Notes under the pieces: generated by a model
The model's input: the letters and a program-made list of their open reading frames with translations, nothing else
Database searches by the model: none
What the model was told of the DNA's origin: nothing
Origin: a virus
IMG/VR virus record: IMGVR_UViG_3300036852_000300
Location: 1-64,000 of that record
DNA length: 64,000 bases
Direction: 5' to 3' (one strand)
In this document: positions 1 through 8,740 of the stretch, piece after piece
How the letters are laid out: each line of letters starts with the position of its first letter
Numbering within the stretch: position 1 is the stretch's first letter
Made by a program: the position numbers and the translations under genes

Positions 1-269
1 GGGCGACGCTTGCCGCGCCATTCTTCGGTTGCCGACAGGGCCGGCCGGTCATCCTGACCGCGTCCGAATCTGTCACCACGTGCAAATTTCGTCACGGGCA
101 GCCGGACCGGTTCGGGCGCCGGGTCGTTGTTGACCCAACGCTTCCGGCCGGTCTCGGGATTGCGTCGCCGCGTTTGTGACTTCACTTTCACCAGACCGAA
201 ACGGGGCGCCGGAGCCGGCTTCCCGTTCTTGAACCTGACCGCGTGACGCATGCCAGTAGGTAGCGGCAT
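1..269 (-). CDS. Basic hypothetical protein, N-terminal part, cut by left edge
   Basis: The minus strand from the ATG at 269 is open for 89 codons and runs off the window. A GGAGG (complement at 277-281) lies 7 bases before the ATG, which is why this start is chosen over longer readings. The product begins MPLPTGMRHAVRFKNGKPA, is rich in Lys, Arg and Pro, and shows no domain I recognise. A 10-bp-arm hairpin (299-325) lies just upstream and could be part of its promoter region. If the two window ends are joined, the frame continues for twelve more codons to a TGA at 63961. Function unknown. Confidence 0.7.
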   Translation of the reverse strand, partial: MPLPTGMRHAVRFKNGKPAPAPRFGLVKVKSQTRRRNPETGRKRWVNNDPAPEPVRLPVTKFARGDRFGRGQDDRPALSATEEWRGKRR

Positions 270-298
270 CTTCAATCCTCCGGCGGGTCAGACCCGCG

Positions 299-325
299 TC
301 TCGCCCGGCAACCAACCGGGCGAGA
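299..325. repeat. Inverted repeat, 10-bp arms
   Basis: The arms TCTCGCCCGG (299-308) and CCGGGCGAGA (316-325) are perfect complements with a 7-base loop. The repeat lies 30 bases upstream of the minus-strand start at 269, so it could be an operator or leader hairpin of that gene. Confidence 0.6.
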
Positions 326-342
326 TGCGCGCATGACGCGAA

Positions 343-384
343 ACGGACCCCCTGGTCGCCGTTGCCAGCGACCAGGGGGTCCGT
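343..384. repeat. Inverted repeat, 17-bp perfect arms
   Basis: Positions 343-359 and 368-384 are perfect reverse complements (core GGACCCCCTGGTCGC) with an 8-base loop, the longest uninterrupted short-loop stem I found. There is no T-tract on either side, so a classical intrinsic terminator is not supported. The palindromic word GACCAGGGGGTC recurs near 1050. Confidence 0.7.
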
Positions 385-686
385 CCGTTGTCGGTACCCG
401 ACCCCCAGGTCAGCCCGGCCCACCAGTAGCGCGGGAAGCGCTACGGGACCGTTCCGACCGGGGGGTCTAGGTGGGGTAGTTCTGAGAATGAGACTATCGC
501 ACCACTTCGCTATGTCCGAACGTTCGCTATCGTTCACGACAAACCCGGTCCGGTGCACCACCGGCCAGCGGGTCAGTCCGCCCCGTCTACTGGCATCCCA
601 CCCGGTAGGACCGGTGTAGCGCACCGGTCCGGGTGGGGTCCTATCCAGTGTGGCGGCCGGAGGTAACCCGGTCTCGCCTACGGGAT

Positions 687-708
687 CGCAGTATCACTAC
701 TGCGAAGC
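687..708 (+). terminator. Possible small intrinsic terminator
   Basis: CGCAGTA (687-693) and TACTGCG (698-704) pair around a 4-base loop, and AAGCTTTT follows directly. The stem is short and no plus-strand gene is known upstream, so this is a weak call. Confidence 0.3.
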
Positions 709-871
709 TTTTCACGCGGCGATGCAAGGGGCGACACTCCGGTCCTAGGTAGGACCCGCCCGGCCGGTGCTACCCGGTCGGCCAGTGATGGGTCAGGTGA
801 GACCTTGTCACGGGGGATCCGGTCCCGACTGTGACCCTTGTGGGTCCAACAATCCGACCGGCCTACCGTTC

Positions 872-918
872 GTCAGCTACACGGCCCGGGTACCTTTTCG
901 CCGTACCGGGTAGCTGAC
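872..918. repeat. Inverted repeat with nested arms
   Basis: GTCAGCTAC (872-880) pairs with GTAGCTGAC (910-918). Inside, a CCCGG-TAC segment with one bulged base pairs with GTACCGG, leaving a T-rich loop. It can form a long imperfect stem in DNA or RNA. No adjacent gene explains it. Confidence 0.55.
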
Positions 919-1280
919 CTAGGGCTGACTGTCCACTGGGGAGATGGCGTTGTCTTGCATTCTCGCCTACCGTCCCCCGGCGTTGTCGTTGCCGGGTTTG
1001 GCGTGAACGCGCGCCTATTCGTGTGACGTCCCGACGTGCGCGCTAGCCGCGACCAGGGGGTCTGAGAGACCCGCGCCCGGTGCCAGCGATCCTAGCCGCT
1101 TCCGGTCCCATTGGCGCCCCGGCACGGCCCGGTCCCGGAACGATCGCGACAGATCCCTGTCTAGCGTGCCCGGTGGCGGACCTGCCCGGCGTGCCCGGAC
1201 AGGACGTTTTCGGGTCAGGACCCCAGGGGGTCCGCCCGCGCTACCCCTGGTGGGGCCGCGCACTAGGAGCATATCAGGTG

Positions 1281-2299
1281 TCAGGTATGGTGTCAATACT
1301 TTATAAGGGTCAAAACGGACGTTTTGGGCGCACTAGATCAGGTATGGTGACAATCGTTTCTGATCTGGTCACATGGGCACCCCTGACCAGATAGCGGTTC
1401 CCCTGGTCGGGGACGGTCCCGGATGGCGCTATGTGGCCGCTAGGGTCGAATCTGTAGCTGTCAGGGGCAGAATCGCTACTTCCCCGTTCTCGCCCCGGAT
1501 CGGCCACCGGTGGCGACCCTGACCCCCTGGTCGGGCAGCTACCCCCCGGGCCTACCGTCGACAGTAGGGGCGGCCCCGGTCCGGTCTCGCCCGGGTCAGG
1601 TCCCCAGCTACCCCACCGGGGTACCCTCCGGCCCTGACCTGACCGGTCCCGGTGTGACCCGGCACCCCACCACCACCGGCCCCGGCCTACACTACCCCTA
1701 CGCCGTACGGTTAGCCCACGCTAACGCCACCGTACCCGCCTTGCCGGGCCTCCGGTCAGGTCCGGCCCTATCTGGTCAGCGCCCGGACCCCCCTTGCCGG
1801 GCGCTAGTCAATCCAAAACTACCCGGAAACGCCCCGATTCTGTGCAATCTACGCGACAAATACCCGTACCCTGTTGCACGGATAACACAAAACACCCCCC
1901 TGGATTGTTGGACAATGTCAGGTATGGTGTCTATTTGGCCCTGAGCGCCCGATTCTGGGGTCTGGGCGCATTCCCGACTGTTGACCCGTGAAACCGGGTT
2001 TCGGCGCTATTCGGCCGTGTAGGGGCGCCTAGGGGGTCCTACCAGGGGTCCCGGCCTACCCCACCACCGGACCCCACCACCGGACCCGGGTGTCAGGTCC
2101 CCCGGCCCGTACCCGACCGGCCGACCGGTACCGGTCTCGCCCGACCCTACCCCTGACCTACGCTACCGGCCCTGACCTGACCGTACCCCGGTGTCAGGTC
2201 CCCCAGGTGAGACGTCCCCAGCTACCCCCAGCACCGGACCCCGGCACAGCTACCCCACCGGCAGATACCCCCTGGTACCCCAGGGTCAGGTATGGCGTC
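1281..2299 (+). repeat. Four copies of TCAGGTATGGYGWC
   Basis: The 14-bp word occurs at 1281-1294, 1338-1351, 1918-1931 and 2286-2299 with at most one or two changes. TATGGT inside it resembles a -10 box, so these may be promoters or binding sites. No matching -35 box is obvious at 16-18 bp upstream of the copies I checked. Confidence 0.6.
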
Positions 2300-2861
2300 A
2301 CCACTTGTACCCCTGGTGGGGATAGGTCGGATGCGCGCAAGGGGTCGCCTATACGTGCGAGACACCGGTGTCAGGGGGGTACCGGTGCACTGTGACCCCT
2401 GATGACAGGGTAGTGGCGCTATCGGGCAGCTACTGGCACCGGATGACCCGCTAATGACCCCGTAGTGACCACTAGCGGCCACCTGGGTGCAGGTGCCGAC
2501 CAGATAGGGACGCCTAGCAGTAGCTACCGGGGTAGTGCCCGATAACTTTCGATTATCGGACATCGACACTACAAGATTGACACTCTATGGTAGCACGGTC
2601 CGGGACCCCTGACCAGGGGTAGCAGCCGGTCAGCACCGGCCGGTTAGGGCCAGTCAATGGTCGCCCGATATTTGCACGGAGGCGAATCGCTGGCCGAACA
2701 GGGGGGCGGTCAGATACCGAGCATTGTTCCGGGTGATCGTCCCCTGCCCTGTCTCAAATGTGTCTCCCAGTCAACAGATCGGGCCGTCAACCCCGCGTTT
2801 TCGGCGGCCTGGGGTCGTCGTTTATTGACTGTCGGTCGATTTCCTGCCGGCGTCCTACCTG

Positions 2862-4079
2862 GTGGGGTTATCCTGGGTAACGAGATTGAGCCGGGTAACG
2901 GGGGTCCACCAGGTGCCAGCCGTCCAGAACGCCCGCCGTAAGACCGGGCTGAACGTCTTCGACGCGGCCATCGAACGCCTGGTCGATTTGTACCGCCAGG
3001 GGCACCGGCTGGTCGTCAGCATCAGCGGCGGCAAGGATAGTGGGGTCCTGCTGGAGCTGGCGATCATCGCGGCCCGCGAGACCGGCAACCTGCCGGTAGA
3101 CGCGGTCACCCGTGACGAAGAGATCATCTACCCTGGCACGATCGACTACCTGGACCGGTTGGCCGCCAGGACGTCAGAGATCGCCCTGCGCCGCTACCTG
3201 GTCCCCCGTCCCGTGGTCAACGTCTTCAACCGCGCCCAGCCCTACTACTGGCCGTTCGATGATCAGCTTGACCCGGCCGACTGGGTCCGCCGGCCGCCTG
3301 ACGGCGCGATCAGGCTGGCCGTCACCGATCACCCCAGGCTGACGACCCCTGACCGCTTCCCACCCCCGGCCGGCGGACAGACGATCGTCTTGCTGGGTCT
3401 GCGCGTCGCCGAAAGCCGCGCCCGGATGTACGGCTTCTTCAGTAGTGGTGGCATGCTGACCAGGCCCGACGAGAACGGGGTCAGGGCTGCCCGTCCGATC
3501 TACGACTGGTCCGACGGCGACGTCTGGCTGGCCTACAAGGCGAAGGGCTGGGACTACAACACCGCCTACACCGACCTGGCGAGGTTGGGGGTCCCGAGAT
3601 CCAGGCTGCGCGTCGCCCCGCCGGCCATGAACGCCAGTGGCGCCGAACTGCTGAAGGTCGCGGCCGTCGCCTGGCCTGATTGGTTCGCGGCCGCTGCGCG
3701 CCGACTGCCGGGCCTCCGGCAGGGCGCCATGTTCGGCAAGGCCGTGGTGATGCCACGTCGCCGATCGGACGAAAGCTGGGAGGACACGTTCAAGCGGGAA
3801 TGCCTGGGCGACCACGTCCCGTCCTGGATTCGCGAACGGGCGGCCGCCTGGTCGACCAAGATGCTGTCCCACCACGCCCATCACAGCGCCGGCGCCCCCT
3901 TGCCGCAGGTCGTGCCCTGCCACACCTGCGATGGTAACCAGGGAAGCTGGCGCACCTTGACGATCTCGCTGTGGTCCGGCGACCCGACCAGTGTCCACGC
4001 CAGGGGCTTGCCGGAGGTCCCGCCGGAGTTCTTCAGGCCCGGAGCTGGCACCTGGAAAGGGATCAAGGAGCGGTATTGA
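2862..4079 (+). CDS. PAPS reductase-family ATP-pyrophosphatase (IbrA-like)
   Basis: The 405-residue product carries the PP-loop SGGKDS at residues 55-60, the ATP-binding signature of the PAPS reductase/ATP-PPase family, which adenylates or reductively handles sulfur-containing substrates. A C-terminal CHTC motif (353-356) could bind metal or an iron-sulfur centre. Phage members of this family often sit beside a ParB-like gene, as here (4566), the arrangement also seen for E. coli ibrA/ibrB. The first start is GTG 2862; GTG 2913 has the better GGGGG ribosome site and would give 388 residues. The substrate is unknown. Classical assimilatory PAPS reduction is unlikely in a phage; a role in nucleotide, tRNA or DNA modification is only inferred. 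Confidence 0.85.
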   Translation: MGLSWVTRLSRVTGVHQVPAVQNARRKTGLNVFDAAIERLVDLYRQGHRLVVSISGGKDSGVLLELAIIAARETGNLPVDAVTRDEEIIYPGTIDYLDRLAARTSEIALRRYLVPRPVVNVFNRAQPYYWPFDDQLDPADWVRRPPDGAIRLAVTDHPRLTTPDRFPPPAGGQTIVLLGLRVAESRARMYGFFSSGGMLTRPDENGVRAARPIYDWSDGDVWLAYKAKGWDYNTAYTDLARLGVPRSRLRVAPPAMNASGAELLKVAAVAWPDWFAAAARRLPGLRQGAMFGKAVVMPRRRSDESWEDTFKRECLGDHVPSWIRERAAAWSTKMLSHHAHHSAGAPLPQVVPCHTCDGNQGSWRTLTISLWSGDPTSVHARGLPEVPPEFFRPGAGTWKGIKERY

Positions 4080-4387
4080 TGAACGCTGCGCCCCATCTGG
4101 CCGGCCTGCCGCAGTGCGACGTCTACCCCTGCCAGCGGCTGGCCACCCACCTGTACCACGACCTGAACGAGACCGACCCGGTCGCTTCCGGGAAGCTGGT
4201 CCCGGCCCCCGACGGGTCGTACGTGCCGGAGTTGTTTCGCCAATGGGACATCAAGGCGCACCACGCCAGGTGCGAGACCCACCAGGAACCGGCCCGGAGG
4301 TATTACCAGGACGGCCGGGTCTTTGAGACGACCGAACCGGGCGCGCCTGATCGCGAGGTCACATGCCCTGGATCAACCGCGTGTTAG
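4079..4387 (+). CDS. Hypothetical protein, 102 aa
   Basis: The ATG at 4079 overlaps the TGA of the ATP-PPase gene (ATGA), so translation is probably coupled. The product MNAAPHLAGLPQCDVYPCQR... has a Cys/His pattern (C14, C18, then ARCETH further on) compatible with a small metal-binding fold. No family was recognised. It lies between the ATP-PPase and ParB-like genes and may act with them. Confidence 0.7.
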   Translation: MNAAPHLAGLPQCDVYPCQRLATHLYHDLNETDPVASGKLVPAPDGSYVPELFRQWDIKAHHARCETHQEPARRYYQDGRVFETTEPGAPDREVTCPGSTAC

Positions 4388-4584
4388 GACTGCCGGCCGG
4401 CCTGCGTGGCCGCCGCGCCCGGCGCGAGATGCGCCGGGTCCGCCTGGGTATCGACCCTGCCATCGGTCGTGACCGTACCGTCAGGGCCACCGTCTACCCC
4501 CAGACCCCACACGTCGACCCCGGAGCCCCCGAATCCGTGCACGCCGAAGATCCGGTGGAGGGTCTTTGCCCCGACCCATCCTGA
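4363..4584 (+). CDS. Small basic hypothetical protein, 73 aa
   Basis: The ATG at 4363 follows a GAGG ribosome site and overlaps the previous gene by 25 bases. The N-terminal third is Arg-rich (GLRGRRARREMRRVRLG) and the C-terminal half is acidic and Pro-rich. Position and spacing fit the operon, but no domain is visible, so reality rests on context alone. Confidence 0.5.
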   Translation: MPWINRVLGLPAGLRGRRARREMRRVRLGIDPAIGRDRTVRATVYPQTPHVDPGAPESVHAEDPVEGLCPDPS

Positions 4585-5393
4585 CGCGGACCGCCCGGGA
4601 TCGCCGCGCGAAGGCCGTCGTTGCCAAGAAGTTCAACAAGTTGGAGCGGCTGTCGGTCACCTACGTCCCGACGGACGCGATCAAGCCGAACAGCTACAAC
4701 CCGAACCGGCAGTCGCCTGAAGATTTTGAACTGCTGCTCCGGTCGATCGAAGAAGACGGCTTCACCAGCGTCATCACCGTCCAGGAAGGCGTCAACGAGA
4801 TCGTTGACGGTGAGCATCGCTGGCGGGCCGCCCAGGCCCTGGGCCTGACCGAGATCCCGGTCGTCTTTGTCGACATGACCACCGCCCAGCGGATGGTCAG
4901 TACCCTCCGGATGAACCGGGCGCGGGGTAACGAAGACGTCGAATTGTCGGCCCAGGTGCTTCGGGACTTGCAGGCGATCGGCGCCCTGGACCACGCCCAG
5001 GACAGCCTGGCGCTGTCCGACGCGGAGATCAACCTGTTGATCACCAACGTCGCCGCGCCGGAGCTACTGGCCGGCGACGACTTCACCGACGCCTGGGTCC
5101 CGTTCAAGACCGAAGATGACCACGCGATCGACGGGCAAAGCGACACCAGCCTGACCGATCGGGGCGCCCAGGCCCTGCGATCTCGCCAGGCCGCGCTGGC
5201 CAGCGCGGTCACTGAACAGGAACGCCGGCAGGCCCGCGAGGACAACCAGGTCTTCCGGGTCAGCATGGTGTTCGACGGTGATGAAGCTGAGATCGTCCGC
5301 GCCATCCTGGGGCACCGGCCCGCGATCGCCGTCCTGGCGCTGTGCAAGGCGGAGCTGGAACGGCCCCGTCTCGCCACCGACTCACTCACATAG
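4566..5393 (+). CDS. ParB-like nuclease-domain protein (IbrB-like)
   Basis: The 275-residue product has a ParB/sulfiredoxin-type N-terminal domain: the segment VDGEHRWRAA around residues 80-89 matches the conserved ParB box II (GERR/GEHR) that binds the nucleotide. No ParB helix-turn-helix for parS binding is evident after it, so partition is unlikely. The TTG start at 4566 follows GGTGGAGGG and overlaps the previous gene by 19 bases. Together with the 2862 ATP-PPase it forms an IbrA/IbrB-like pair directly upstream of terminase. In this family the pair can act in regulation or nucleic-acid modification; the actual reaction here is unknown. Confidence 0.8.
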   Translation: MPRPILTRTARDRRAKAVVAKKFNKLERLSVTYVPTDAIKPNSYNPNRQSPEDFELLLRSIEEDGFTSVITVQEGVNEIVDGEHRWRAAQALGLTEIPVVFVDMTTAQRMVSTLRMNRARGNEDVELSAQVLRDLQAIGALDHAQDSLALSDAEINLLITNVAAPELLAGDDFTDAWVPFKTEDDHAIDGQSDTSLTDRGAQALRSRQAALASAVTEQERRQAREDNQVFRVSMVFDGDEAEIVRAILGHRPAIAVLALCKAELERPRLATDSLT

Positions 5394-5408
5394 ACACCGG
5401 GACACCCC

Positions 5409-6242
5409 ATGAGCAATTCGCCGACCGACGATGTCGACAACGTCGATATTCCCACCCAGGATGGGCGACAGAACGGCCAGATCAAGCGGCGCGGCCGTCC
5501 CCGCGTCCCGGCCGACGACGTCCGCTGCACCGCCCGGTCCAAGGTCCGGATGCGGGGGAACGACCCAGACCCCAGGTGTCGGAATTACCGCGCCGTCGGC
5601 TTCACCGTCTGCGAGGACCACGGCGCCGCCGCCCAGGTCGGCCTGGCCCACCACAGCACCACCCACGGCCGCTACAGCCGGGTCATGCCGAAGAAGCTGA
5701 CCGAACGCTTTGAAGCGCTGGTCACCGATCCGGATGTCCTGAACCTGTCCCGGGATCTCGCCCTGCTAGACACCCGGCTTGAACAGTTGCTGACCCGGAT
5801 TGATGAGAACGAATCCGAAGCCGACTGGCGCCGGGCTGGCGACGCGTACCGCAAGCTGCGGGCGGCCATGACGTCCGGCGACGGGGCCGGCATCACCGAC
5901 GCCCTGACAGCCCTGGGGCGGGCGTTCTCTTCCGCGTCGGCCGTCGATTCCAACTGGCGCGACATCCGCGACGCCCTGCAAGAACGGCGGCTGATTGTCG
6001 AATCGGAACGGCGGCGGCTGGTCGACCTGCACCAGATGGTGACCGTTGAAGAACTGATGGTCTTCGCGTCGGCGCTGGTCAGCATCGTCAATCAGGAAGT
6101 CCCGGACCCCCGGATCCGGACGTCGATCGCCCTGAAGGTGCGCGGCCTGTTGGGCCGATCGGGTCGCCCGATTGTCACTACCCCGGGGGCGATCGATGGG
6201 CAGGCCACCACGGTCGGCGCTAGGAACGGCGATGGCAGCTAG
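5409..6242 (+). CDS. Putative terminase small subunit or terminase-linked zinc protein
   Basis: The 277-residue product has an N-terminal Cys/His knot (CTARSK, RCRNY, VCEDHGAA) like the C-C-C-H 'HGG-type' domain that precedes many phage terminase genes. A helical middle and a C-terminal helical region follow. It sits directly before the large terminase and overlaps it by 11 bases. By position it is the best candidate for the DNA-recognising small terminase subunit, but the family itself is not diagnostic. The ATG at 5409 is the first good start, 15 bases after the ParB-like stop. Confidence 0.6.
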   Translation: MSNSPTDDVDNVDIPTQDGRQNGQIKRRGRPRVPADDVRCTARSKVRMRGNDPDPRCRNYRAVGFTVCEDHGAAAQVGLAHHSTTHGRYSRVMPKKLTERFEALVTDPDVLNLSRDLALLDTRLEQLLTRIDENESEADWRRAGDAYRKLRAAMTSGDGAGITDALTALGRAFSSASAVDSNWRDIRDALQERRLIVESERRRLVDLHQMVTVEELMVFASALVSIVNQEVPDPRIRTSIALKVRGLLGRSGRPIVTTPGAIDGQATTVGARNGDGS

Positions 6243-7965
6243 GTCTCTTCGCGCCCAGAAGTCGAACCGGGCGCCGCAATGGCCGCCGCCGATCTGGCCG
6301 CCGGTCGGGTACAGCGCGCCGACGATCGTCATCCCGGACGCCGCCGACGTCGAGATCTACAGCGAGACCGGCGGCGGCGCGATGGATCGCGCGATCGAGA
6401 TGATGTCGTCCCGGCTGCTGGTCGATGGGGCGACTACCCCTGACGACCCGCACATGGCCGACCCGATCGGCTGGATTGAGACCAAGCTGGGCGAGTACCC
6501 CTGGTCCAAGCAGCGGTTGATCGCCACCAGCATACTGACCAACCGCCGGACCGCCGTCCCGTCGGCCCATGAGACCGGGAAGTCCTGGCTTGCCGCCCGG
6601 ATCATCGCCTGGTGGCTGTCCACCCACAAGCCGGGTGAAGCGTTCGCCGTCACCACCGCGCCATCACAAAGTCAGGTCAGGGCGATCCTGTGGCGAGAGA
6701 TCAACCGCGCCCACCGCAAGGGCCAGCTTCCGGGTCGGACCAACCAGACCGAATGGTGGATCAGCGAGGAGCTGGTCGGTTTCGGCCGCAAGCCGGCTGA
6801 CTACAGCCCGACCGCCTTCCAGGGGATTCACGCGAAGTACGTGCTGGTGGTCCTGGATGAAGCGTGCGGGATTCCGGTCGAGATCTGGCGGGCCGCGAAC
6901 AGCCTGGTCGCCAACGAATACGGCCGGATGTTGGCGATCGGTAACCCCGACGATCCGACCAGTTACTTCGCTACGATCTGCGGCCCTGACACCGGCTGGA
7001 ACGTCATTCCGGTCAGCGCGTTCGATACCCCCAACTTCACCGGCGAATGGGTGCCTGATGAGCTGCGGCCGCTGCTGGTCAGCCGCATCTACACCGACGA
7101 ATTGGCCCGCGACGTCGGCGAGGACAGCCCGATCTACCTGTCGAAGGCGCTGGGCCAGTTCCCCGAGAATTCGGCCAACGGGGTCATCCCGCTGTCGATG
7201 ATCCGGGCCTGCCAGGTCGCCGATCGCGAGTACACCTACGAACAGCAGGTGCCGGTTGAACTGGGGATGGACGTCGGCGCCGGCGGCGACCAGACGGTCC
7301 TGCGAGAGCGTCGGGGGCCGGTCGCCGGGCGGACCTGGCGCCGGAATACCCCGAACTGGGCCGACGCCGTGGCGATCGCCTTGCAGGCGATCGATGAGAC
7401 CGGCGCCAGGCGGATCAAGATCGACCTGATCGGGATCGGCTGGGGCGTGGTCGGCAGGCTGAAGGAGCTGAAGCGGGAAGGGCGGCACGCCTGCGAGGTC
7501 GTCGGCGTCAACGTCGGGTCAGCCAGCACCAACCCGGACCGCTTCCCCCGGCTGCGGGACCAGTTGTGGTGGGAGATCGGGCGCGAGCTATCGCGATCGC
7601 GGGCCTGGGACCTGTCGGCGATCGATGACACCACCGTCAACCAGTTGATCATGCCCCAGTGGCAGCCGGACAGCGCCGGCCGAATCCACGTTGAACCGAA
7701 GCAGAAGACGATCGACCGGCTGAAGCGATCGCCGGACGACGCCGACGCCCTGCTGCTGGCCTACTACGTCCCGGTGCTCTCGAAGCCGTTCGCCGGGGCC
7801 GCCGGTGGGGCGCGGATGCAGGTCTCGTCGGGTCAGGTCGGCAGCAGTCGTGGCCCGGCTGAGAACCCGAAGCGGCGCGGCACCGTCCTGCCGTTCCGCC
7901 GCCGTGGTGCGCCGGCCCCGAACGGCAAGCCGCTGCCCAACCCGTACCGACGGAGGATCGGATGA
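6232..7965 (+). CDS. terL: Terminase large subunit
   Basis: The 577-residue product is the DNA-packaging motor. The ATPase half has a P-loop variant SAHETGKS (111-118), Walker B VLVVLDE (204-210, Glu210 as likely catalytic glutamate) and the coupling motif AIGNPD (235-240). The C-terminal RNase H-like nuclease half begins with ELGMDVGAGGD (Asp347 as first metal ligand) and later has DDADALLLAYY. The ATG at 6232 is preceded by AGGAA (6222-6226) and is preferred to the in-frame start at 6172 inside the previous gene. Its end overlaps the next gene (ATGA). Confidence 0.95.
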   Translation: MAARSLRAQKSNRAPQWPPPIWPPVGYSAPTIVIPDAADVEIYSETGGGAMDRAIEMMSSRLLVDGATTPDDPHMADPIGWIETKLGEYPWSKQRLIATSILTNRRTAVPSAHETGKSWLAARIIAWWLSTHKPGEAFAVTTAPSQSQVRAILWREINRAHRKGQLPGRTNQTEWWISEELVGFGRKPADYSPTAFQGIHAKYVLVVLDEACGIPVEIWRAANSLVANEYGRMLAIGNPDDPTSYFATICGPDTGWNVIPVSAFDTPNFTGEWVPDELRPLLVSRIYTDELARDVGEDSPIYLSKALGQFPENSANGVIPLSMIRACQVADREYTYEQQVPVELGMDVGAGGDQTVLRERRGPVAGRTWRRNTPNWADAVAIALQAIDETGARRIKIDLIGIGWGVVGRLKELKREGRHACEVVGVNVGSASTNPDRFPRLRDQLWWEIGRELSRSRAWDLSAIDDTTVNQLIMPQWQPDSAGRIHVEPKQKTIDRLKRSPDDADALLLAYYVPVLSKPFAGAAGGARMQVSSGQVGSSRGPAENPKRRGTVLPFRRRGAPAPNGKPLPNPYRRRIG

Positions 7966-8471
7966 TCGTGCACGTCTGGCAGTGCGCGCGCTGCGGCCCG
8001 ATGCCGACCGCCATGTACTGCGCCGGCGACCTGACCGCCTACTGCCCGCGCTGCGAGCAGCCACTGGCCCAGTTGTTCGTCAACGTCGACACGTCGGCCT
8101 ACGACGATCCCCAGGCGGCCCCACCACCCGGCGCCGGTGGCGCCCGTGATGGCGGCGTCCCCTGGCCGGACCCGTTCGACGGCCTGCTGTGCGGCGTCCG
8201 CTTCCTGCGGGCCGAAGGAAGTGCCGATGTCCCCGTCCAGGATGGGACGGTCCACTGGCAGGTCTACGTGATCGACCCGTCGCTGTCGGTCGGCGATGAC
8301 CGCCGGATGCACGTCGCCGCGACGACCGTCTGCGGCGTCGCCGGTCCGTACCAACGGCCAAACCTGCTGGTCGACGCGTGCCAGCCCTGCCACGACGGCT
8401 TCGCCGAAGCGCTGGCCGAAGCCCGGGTCGTCTTCCGCTGCCTACAGGACGGCGGCCGGGCGGGCCAGTGA
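7962..8471 (+). CDS. Zinc-ribbon hypothetical protein, 169 aa
   Basis: The ATG overlaps the terminase stop. The N-terminus has two CxxC knuckles (CARC at 8-11 and CPRC at 28-31) typical of a zinc ribbon. A Pro/Gly-rich linker and a second domain with VDACQPCHDGF near the end follow. The function is unknown. Placement between terminase and portal suggests a role in packaging, head assembly or expression of the head genes. Confidence 0.7.
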   Translation: MIVHVWQCARCGPMPTAMYCAGDLTAYCPRCEQPLAQLFVNVDTSAYDDPQAAPPPGAGGARDGGVPWPDPFDGLLCGVRFLRAEGSADVPVQDGTVHWQVYVIDPSLSVGDDRRMHVAATTVCGVAGPYQRPNLLVDACQPCHDGFAEALAEARVVFRCLQDGGRAGQ

Positions 8472-8740
8472 CAGGGAGAGACGGCGCAGCCGAGAGGCTC
8501 CGTGGTCTCGCGGTCGGCACGACGGTGCACGGCCATCCGGCCCCGGTCCTGGTCGCGGTCCCCTGCCGGGTCTGCGGCCGCCCGCTCGCCGAGACCGATG
8601 GGTCCCGGCTGTTCCTAGGGACCTGCTACTTCGTGCAGAGCGTGACGCTGCACTGCGGGCGCTGCCATGCCCGCACGCTGTGGTCCAGCCCCAACCGGGC
8701 GGACCCCGGCCGGCGAAGCTCCGGCGCCCGGAGGAACTGA
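8468..8740 (+). CDS. Com-like zinc-finger protein, 90 aa
   Basis: The GTG at 8468 overlaps the previous TGA (GTGA). The core CRVCGRPLAETDG followed about 20 residues later by LHCGRCHARTLW matches the spacing and style of the phage Mu Com family of RNA-binding zinc fingers (CxxCxxxLA...CxRC). In Mu, Com activates translation of the modification gene mom. No mom-like gene was recognised next to this one, so if it regulates translation its target must be a head gene or something elsewhere. The family assignment is by motif only. Confidence 0.6.
   Translation: MTGRDGAAERLRGLAVGTTVHGHPAPVLVAVPCRVCGRPLAETDGSRLFLGTCYFVQSVTLHCGRCHARTLWSSPNRADPGRRSSGARRN

Larger units (their letters stand above)
270..2861. 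other. Hairpin-rich region without convincing genes
   Basis: I find no reading frame here with a good ribosome site and phage-like codon use. The stretch is made of degenerate G/C-rich words such as GGTCAGGTCC, CAGCTACCCC and GACCAGGGGGTC. It holds several strong inverted repeats: 299-325, 343-384, 608-630, 687-704, 872-918, 1363-1392 and 2539-2559. Four copies of a 14-bp direct repeat lie at 1281-2299. It separates a minus-strand gene on the left from the plus-strand late operon. Promoters, a packaging site or small structured RNAs are all possible; nothing in the sequence decides between them. Confidence 0.6.

Noticed and set aside
73-624. 183-codon minus-strand frame at the left edge
   Set aside because: Another frame of the same strand has a strong ribosome site, natural composition and fits the edge gene (269-1).
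2657-2941. 94-codon plus-strand frame before the ATP-PPase gene
   Set aside because: No ribosome site, atypical composition and overlap with the PP-loop gene start.
4566-5393. ParB-like protein as part of a plasmid partition system
   Set aside because: No ParA gene, no parS-like array and no helix-turn-helix after the ParB box.
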